NCBI RefSeq assembly: GCF_030815415.1
Contig: NZ_JAUSWW010000001.1
Span: forward strand, 8,804,001-8,868,000
DNA length: 64,000 nt
Source of the DNA: Streptomyces canus
GTDB taxonomy: Bacteria; Actinomycetota; Actinomycetes; Streptomycetales; Streptomycetaceae
Direction: 5' to 3'
Positions within the stretch are counted from its first letter, which is position 1, and each line of letters begins with the position of its first letter. The position numbers and the translations under genes are program-made. Shown piece after piece: positions 57,019-64,000 of this stretch. The notes below the pieces were generated by a model that was not told the DNA's origin, did no database searches, and saw nothing but the letters and a program-made list of their open reading frames with translations.

Positions 57019-60000
57019 CCGAGACCGACCTGGCGGCCCGCAAGCGCGAACTGCTGCGCCGCCGGCTGGAGAGCGCGGGCCTCGCCGACACGCGCGCCCG
57101 TGCCGAGCGCATCCCGCGCCGGCCCACGGACGCGGGGCGCCTGCCGCTGTCGTACGCCCAGTCCCGGATGTGGCTGCTCCAGCAGCTCGACCCGGCCGAC
57201 CCCGCCTACAACGTCTGCCTCGCCATCCGCCTGCGCGGCCCGCTGGACCCGGCCCGGCTGCACACCGCCCTCCAGGGGCTGATCACCCGGCACGAGATCC
57301 TGCGCACCCGCTACCCGGCAGGCGAGGACGGCACTCCGGAACAGGTCGTCGACGCGTCGGCCGAGGTCCGGTTCACCACCGCCGAACTGCCGCCGGAGCG
57401 CGCCGCCGAACTGGCCCGCACCGAGTCGGCGACCCCGTTCGACCTGGCCACCGACCACCCCCTGAGGGCGGTCCTGATCCGGCACGCGGAACAGGACCAC
57501 ACCCTCGTGCTGACGGTCCATCACATCGCCTGGGACGGCGGCACGTTCAACGCCCTCTCCCGCGATCTGAGCGCCCTCTACCAGGGCCCGGACACCGTCG
57601 AACCGCTGCCCGTCCAGTACGCCGACTACGCCGTTTGGCAGCGCGACACCTGGACCGACGAACGACTGGACGAACACCTCCAGTACTGGCGCACCGCCCT
57701 GACACCACCACCCCGGCCGCTCGCCCTGCCTCTCGACGCGCCCCGTACCGCCCACCCCACCACCCAGGGCGGCCGTCGCTTCCACACCTTCGCCCCCGAC
57801 GTCACCGAGCGGCTCACGGAGTTCGCCAGGAAGTCGGGCGCCACCCCCTTCATGGTGCTGCTCGCGGGCCTGGCCGCCCTCCTGCACCGCACCACCGGCG
57901 CCACCGACATCCCCATCGGTTCGGCGGTCATGAACCGCGACCTGCCGGGCCTGGAGAAGCTGATCGGCAACTTCGGCAACACCCTGGCCCTCCGCGCCGA
58001 CCTCGACGGCGATCCCGACCTCGCCGAACTCGTGGAGCGCGTCCGCCGGTTGTGCACCGAGAGCTACGCCCACCAGGACATGCCCTTCGACCGGCTCGTG
58101 GAGCGGCTGCGCCCCGAACGGCACCCGGGGCGGGCCGTGTTCTTCGACGTCATGCTGCTCTTCCTCACCCAGGGGCTGGAGGGGCCGCAATTTCCCGGGG
58201 TGACCGCCGCATGGGAGACGGTCCACAACGACACCACCCAGTTCGACCTCTCCCTGGAGGCCTTCCTCAGCGGGGGACGGCTGCGGATCGAAGCGACCTA
58301 CCGCAGCAGCCTCTTCACACCGGAGACCGTCGACCGGCTCCTGCGACAGCTGGAGACGCTTCTCGCGGCGGCCCTCGCCGATCCGGAACTGGCCGTGTCC
58401 CGCCTCCCGTTGATGACCCCCGCCGAGGAGCACCAGGTCCTGGAGGACTGGAACTGCACGGCCCACCCCGTCCCCGACGCCACCCTCACGGACCTGCTCG
58501 CCGAGCAGGCGGCACGCACCCCGCACGCCCCCGCACTCATCGCCGACGACACCCTCGACCACGCCGAACTGCACGCCCGCGCCAACCGCCTCGCCCGCCT
58601 GCTGATCTCCCGTGGGGTCGGCCCCGAACGCCTGGTGGGCGTCGCCCTGGAGCGCGGCCCCGACCTGGTGGTGGCGCTGCTGGCAGTACTGAAGGCGGGT
58701 GGCGCCTACCTCCCGCTGGACCACGACTACCCCGCGGAGCGGCTGGCGTACATGGTCGAGGACTCCCGGCCGACGCTGGTCCTGGCGCACGCCGAGGCCG
58801 ACTACGGGGCACCCGTCCTGGTGCCGGCCGAGGAGGAGTACGCCCACCTCGACGCGGCCGAACTCACCGACGCCGAACGCCTCCAGCCCCTGCGCCCCGA
58901 GCACCCGGCCTACGTCATCTACACCTCCGGCTCCACCGGCCGCCCCAAGGGAGCCGCCGTCGCGCACGCCGCGATCGTCAACCGGCTGCTGTGGATGCAG
59001 GACACGTACCGACTCGGCCCCGACGACCGTGTGTTGCAGAAGACACCGGCCGGCTTCGACGTCTCCGTCTGGGAGTTCTTCTGGCCGCTGATCACCGGCG
59101 CGGGCCTCGTGCTGGCCCGTCCCGGCGGCCACCGCGACCCCGGCCACCTCGCCGAGCTCATCCGCGAACAGCGGGTGACCACCGCCCACTTCGTCCCCTC
59201 CATGCTGCGGGCCTTCCTCGACGACCCCGCCGCCGCGCACGTACGCGGTGTGCTGCGCCGCGTGGTGTGCAGCGGCGAGGCACTGCCCACCGAACTCGCC
59301 GAGCGCTTCGCCCGCCTGCTCGACGGCGCCGAGTTGCACAACCTCTACGGCCCCACCGAGGCCGCGGTCGACGTCACCGCCTGGGCATGCGCCGACGGCA
59401 CCCGGACCGCCGCCGGTTCCGTACCGATCGGCCGTCCGGTGTGGAACACCCGCACCCTCGTCCTGGACGCGACCCTGCGCCCGGTCCCGCCCGGAGTCCC
59501 CGGCGAGCTCTATCTGGGCGGCACCCAGCTGGCCCGCGGCTATCTGGGCCGCCCCGTCCTCACCGCCGGCCGCTTCGTCGCCGATCCCTACGGACCGCCG
59601 GGCGCCCGCCTCTACCGCACCGGCGACCTCGTGCGCTGGACCGCGCAGGGCGCGCTCGAATTCCTGGGCCGCTCCGACGACCAGGTGAAGATCCGCGGTG
59701 TCCGCGTCGAGCCGGGGGAGACGGAGGCGGCCGTGGCCGCCCTGCCCGGCGTGTCGCAAGCGGCCGTGACGGTACGCGGAACAGACGAGCCGCGGCTGGT
59801 GGCGTACGCCGTCCCGCGGCCCGGCGCCCACCTCGAACCGCTCCGGGTCCGGCAGGACCTCAAGACCACGCTGCCGGAGCACCTGCTGCCCACGGCGGTC
59901 GTGATCCTCGACGAACTGCCCCTCACCCCCAACGGAAAACTGGACCGCGCAGCCCTGCCGGCCCCCGACCTCACGGACCTCACCACCGCCACCGCACCCC

Positions 60001-63000
60001 GCACCGAGGCCGAGACGGCCCTCGGCGCGCTCTTCGCCGATCTGCTCGGACTGCCCGCCGTCGGCATCCACGACGAGTTCTTCGCCCTCGGCGGCCACTC
60101 CCTGCTCGCCACTCGCCTGGTCGCCCGGGTCCGGGCCGAGCTGGGCGTCACGCTCCCGCTGCGAGCCGTCTTCGACACCCCGACCGTGGCCGCCCTCGCC
60201 CCGCTGCTGGAGTCCCCGGCCGAACAGCGCCCGGCACTGCGGCCCGCACGCCGACCGGACTTTGTCCCGCTGTCCTCCGCCCAGGCCAGGCTGTGGTTCC
60301 TGCACCGGCTGGAAGGTCCGAGCCCCACCTACAACATCCACACCGCCGTACGCCTCACCGGACCGCTCGACCCCGAGGCGCTCCGGCAGGCGCTTCACGA
60401 CGTCGTGGGCCGTCATGAGGCGCTGCGCACGGTGTTCCCGGACCAGGACGGCGTGCCCCGGCAGGAGGTCGTGGCGGACGCCGTCGTCCCCTTCGACGTG
60501 GTGCCCGGCGAGCCGGACGCCCGCGACGCGCTGCTGAGGGAAGCCGCGGCGCACTGCTTCGCGCTGGACGCCGAGATCCCCGTACGCGCCACGCTGTACG
60601 CCCTCGCCCCCGAGGAGCACGTGCTGTTCCTGCTGGTCCACCACATCGCCACGGACGGCTGGTCCGCGGACCCCCTCCTCGCGGACCTGGAGAGGGCCTA
60701 CGCGGCACGGCTGCGAGGTGAGCCGCCCGAGTGGCCGCCCCTGCCCGTGCAGTACGCCGACTACACGCTCTGGCAGCGGGAACTGGCCGACAACGATGCG
60801 GAACTGGACTACTGGACCAGCCAGTTGGCCGGTCTCCCCGAGGAACTCCAGCTGCCCGTGGACCGGCCGCGTCCGGCCATCCACTCGTACGACGCCGGAG
60901 CGGCGGACTTCACCGTCGACGCCGGCACCCACCGCGCCCTGCGTGACCTCGCCACCGAAGCCGGCGGCACCGTCTTCATGGCGCTCCAGGCCGCCCTCGC
61001 CGTCCTGCTCAGCCGCCTCGGCGCGGGGCACGACATCCCCCTCGGCACCCCGGTGGCCGGCCGCGGCGACGCCGCCCTCGACGACCTCGTCGGCCTCTTC
61101 GTCAACACCCTGGTGCTGCGCACCGACGTCTCCGGAGACCCGACGTACCGCACCCTCCTCGCCCGCGTCCGCGAGGCCGATGTCGACGCCTACGCCCACC
61201 AGGACCTGCCGTTCGAGCGACTCGTGGACGCGCTCGCCCCGACCCGCTCGATGGGCCGCCACCCGCTCTTCCAGGTGATGCTGGCCCACCAGCAAGCCCC
61301 GGACGAGGAAAGGGAGTTCGCCGGACTCACACTCCACGAGCTGCGCGTCGACCACTACACCGCCAAGACCGACCTGGCCTTCCACGTCTTCGAGCGGCCC
61401 GACGGCGGCGGACTCACCGGCTCGCTCGTCTTCAGCCGTGACCTGTACGACGCCGCGACCGCACAGGACATGGCCGAGCGATACGTCCGGCTGCTCACCG
61501 AACTCGCCGCCGAGCCGGACCGTCCCGTGGCCGCCGCCGACCTCCTCACCCCGCGCGAACGGACGCGGCTGCTGGAGGAGTGGAACGACACCGCGCACCC
61601 CATGCCGTCCACCACCCTCACCGCACTGGTCGAGGAACAGGCGGCACGGACCCCGAAACTGACGGCCGTGGAGTACGGCATCCCCGGCGGAACGGCACTG
61701 ACCTACGGCGAACTCAACAACCGGGCAAACTCCCTCGCCCGCCGGCTGACGTCCCTGGGAGTGGGCCCGGAGCACCGCGTCGGCATCCACCTCGAACGCT
61801 CGGTGGAGATGGTCGTCGCCCTGCTCGCGGTCCTCAAGGCGGGCGGGGCGTTCGTGCCGCTGGAGCCGTCCTGGCCCGCCCGGCGTATCGCCGAGGTGTG
61901 CGACAACGCCGGACTGACAGCGGTGCTCGGAGCAGCCGTCCCCGGCGGACCGCCCGCCCTCTCCGTCGACCTGCGGGACCCGGTGACGGACACCGCGAAC
62001 CCCCGCGTCCCCGTCGACCCCGAAGGCCTCGCCTACGTCATCTACACCTCCGGCTCGACCGGCGTCCCCAAGGGCGCGATGATCCGGCACCGGGCCATCG
62101 CGCACCGGCTGCTGTGGCAACGCGGCCTGCTCGGCTTCGGGACGGACGACGCGGCCCTGTTCAAGGCCCCGCTCGGCTTCGACATCTCCATCAACGAGAT
62201 CTTCCTCCCGCTGGTGAACGGCGGCCGTGTGGTGGTCGCCGAACCCGGCGGCGAACGGGACGTCGACCATCTGCTGGACACCGTCGAACGCCACCGCGTG
62301 ACCTTCACCTACCTGGTCTCCTCGATGCTCGACCTGCTCCTCGAACTCGACGGCTTCGCCCGGCGGGCCCGGTCGCTGAGACATGTGTGGTGCGGCGGCG
62401 AGGTGCTCACCCCCGAGCTGTTCGCCCGCTTCCGGACCGCCGGCAGGGCCGTGATGTACCACGGGTACGGCCCCGCCGAGGCCACCATCGGCGTCAGCCA
62501 CGTCGTCTACCGCACCGGCGCCATCCGCAGCGCCGTCTCCATCGGCCGCCCCAACGGCAACACCCGCCTCCACGTCCTCGACGACCGCCTCCAGCCCACC
62601 CCGGTCGGCGTGCCCGGAGAGCTGTACGCGGGCGGCGTCTACCTCGGCCGCGGCTATGTCAACGACCCCCGCCGCACCGCCGACCACTGGGTCGCCGACC
62701 CGTTCGGACCGCCCGGCGAACGCCTCTACCGCACCGGCGACCTCGTGCGCCGGCAGCGCGACGGCACCCTGGAGTTCCTCGGCCGCGCCGACAACCAGGT
62801 CAAGATCCGCGGGATGCGCGTCGAGCTGGAGGAGATCGAGGCGATCCTCGAACAGCACCCCGGCGTCCGGCGCGCGGTGGTGGTGATCCGCGAGGACACG
62901 CCGGGCGTCAAGCGCCTGGCCGGATACTGCCTGGCCGCGGGCGACCTCACCGACCTGCCCGGATGGCTCCGTGAAAACCTCCCCGAACACATGGTCCCGG

Positions 63001-64000
63001 CCACCCTCACCGTCCTGGACGCCTTTCCGCTGCTGCCCTCCGGCAAGGTGGACCGCGCCTCGCTGCCCGCCCCCGAGACCACGAGCACCGCCGCCGCGAC
63101 ACGGGAGCCCGCCGACGCACGCGAACGGCAGTTGTGCGAGCTGTTCGCGTCCCTCCTGGGCCTGCGACAGGTCGGCGTCGACGACAACTTCTTCGAACTC
63201 GGCGGCGACAGCATCGTCTCCATCCGTCTGGTCACCCTGGCCCGCAAGGCCGGGCTCGCCCTCAGCCCCCGCCAGGTCTTCCAGACCCCCACCCCGGCGG
63301 GCCTGGCGGCGGCCGCCGCGGCAGAGCGCACCGAGACAGGCCCTGTCGACGAGCCGGTCGGCGAGGTCGAGCTGACGCCGATCATGCGGTGGACGGCGGG
63401 ATCGTACGACGGTCTCGCCCAGGCCGTCCTGCTGGTGACGCCGCCGGATCTCACCTTCGGCACCCTGAGTGCCGTACTGCAGAGGGTCGTGGACCGGCAC
63501 GACCTGCTGCGCGCCCGGCTCACCGGCCGACTGGTGGTGCCCGCCGAGGGCACCGTGCGGGCGGAGGACCTGCTCGGCCAGGTGCGGGGCACGGACATCC
63601 ACGAGGAGCTGGCCGCCGCCGTGGCCCGACTCGACCCGGCGTCCGGGCGCATGCTCCAGGCCGTCTGGTTCGCCGACTCCGCGCGGCTGCTCCTCGTGGC
63701 CCATCACCTGGTCGTCGACGGGGTGTCCTGGCGGATCATCACCTCGGATCTGGCGGAGACCTGGCAGTCGGGCGAGGCCCTGCCGCGCACCGGGACGTCC
63801 TTCCGGACCTGGAGCAGGCTCCTGGACGAGGAAGCCGGCAAGCGGGGGAGTGAACTCCCCTGGTGGACCTCGGTGTCGGAGAGCGCCCGGCCACTGGTCG
63901 AGCGCGCCCCCGACCCCGGGGACTCGCTGCGCGAGCGGACGCTCGTGCTCCCGCCCGGGATCACCGGCCCGCTGCTGACATCCGTGCCCGCCGCCTACCA
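57015..64000 (+). CDS. NRPS, partial: C-A(Ser)-T-C-A(OH-Orn type)-T-E...
   Basis: Starts at GTG overlapping the previous stop (GTGA) and is open at the right edge; 2328 residues are visible. C1 (SYAQSRMWLLQQL, His169/His170). A1 with FDVSVWEFFWP, HFVPSML, CSGEALP and NLYGPTEAAVDV, the serine-type pocket as in EntF. T1 Ser1029 (GGHSL). C2 (SSAQARLWFLHRL, His1209). A2 with FDISINEIF, TYLVSSML, VWCGGEVL and GYGPAEATIG: code D-I-N-Y-W-G-G-I-G-K, known for N5-hydroxy-N5-formyl-ornithine in coelichelin synthesis. T2 Ser2066 (GGDSI). Then an epimerization domain (HHLVVDGVSW, His2230) cut by the edge. Confidence 0.93.

Overview
The DNA is very GC-rich, with ATGA/GTGA/TGATG gene overlaps, GTG and TTG starts, rare TTA codons, a streptogrisin-type protease, 19-bp iron boxes and modular PKS/NRPS genes. 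Together these point to a Streptomyces-like actinomycete chromosome. No tRNA, rRNA or CRISPR array was seen.

Layout. 1-1.7 kb: the end of an ebo-type locus (EboE C-terminus and an EboF-like phosphodiesterase). 1.7-5.3 kb: a minus-strand operon of a ribbon-helix-helix protein, a DUF4097 protein and a DrrAB-type ABC exporter, preceded by an array of TGGYGCCA octamers that looks like an operator. 5.3-7.6 kb: an MFS transporter behind a MerR-type promoter, and an F420/flavin LLM oxidoreductase. 7.5-16.8 kb: a two-gene minus-strand unit, a flavin halogenase and a one-protein PKS (acyl/aryl-AMP ligase-ACP-KS-AT-DH-KR-ACP-TE) whose thioesterase has Cys in place of the nucleophilic Ser. 17-23.1 kb: a streptogrisin-like protease, an IS607-type element with a cysteine-free TnpB, and a LacI regulator divergent from a GH5 glycosidase with a perfect 18-bp operator. 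23-27.3 kb: CGNR and GNAT proteins, then a btuCDF-type transporter under a cobalamin riboswitch. This sequence element suggests that the system imports B12 rather than a siderophore. 27.3-38 kb: an acyltransferase, a LuxR regulator, a frameshifted acyl-CoA dehydrogenase-like gene, small membrane and lipoproteins, an anti-sigma-type SpoIIE phosphatase, a decayed TetR/ABC-ATPase stretch, an M43 metalloprotease and a LysR/DJ-1 pair. 38-41.4 kb: a divergent copper locus (CopA and a His-rich exported protein) with two CsoR-type boxes.

41.4-64 kb: an iron-regulated siderophore cluster that runs off the right edge. Three iron boxes control (i) a salicylate-type AMP ligase with two FecCD permeases; (ii) an MbtI-type salicylate synthase, an EntS-like exporter and an alpha/beta hydrolase; (iii) a PanD aspartate decarboxylase, an MbtH protein and three NRPS genes: C-A-T, C-A-T-E and C-A(Ser)-T-C-A(N-hydroxy-ornithine type)-T-E. 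The pocket residues I can read predict salicylate, serine and a hydroxamate-forming ornithine. PanD inside the operon suggests a beta-alanine residue. Likely product: a mixed phenolate/hydroxamate peptide siderophore. The aryl carrier protein, ornithine N-hydroxylase and release domain are not in the window.

The two most promising systems for novelty are the halogenase/Cys-TE PKS unit and the panD-containing salicylate siderophore cluster. All functions are inferred from sequence motifs read by eye; no database search was run.
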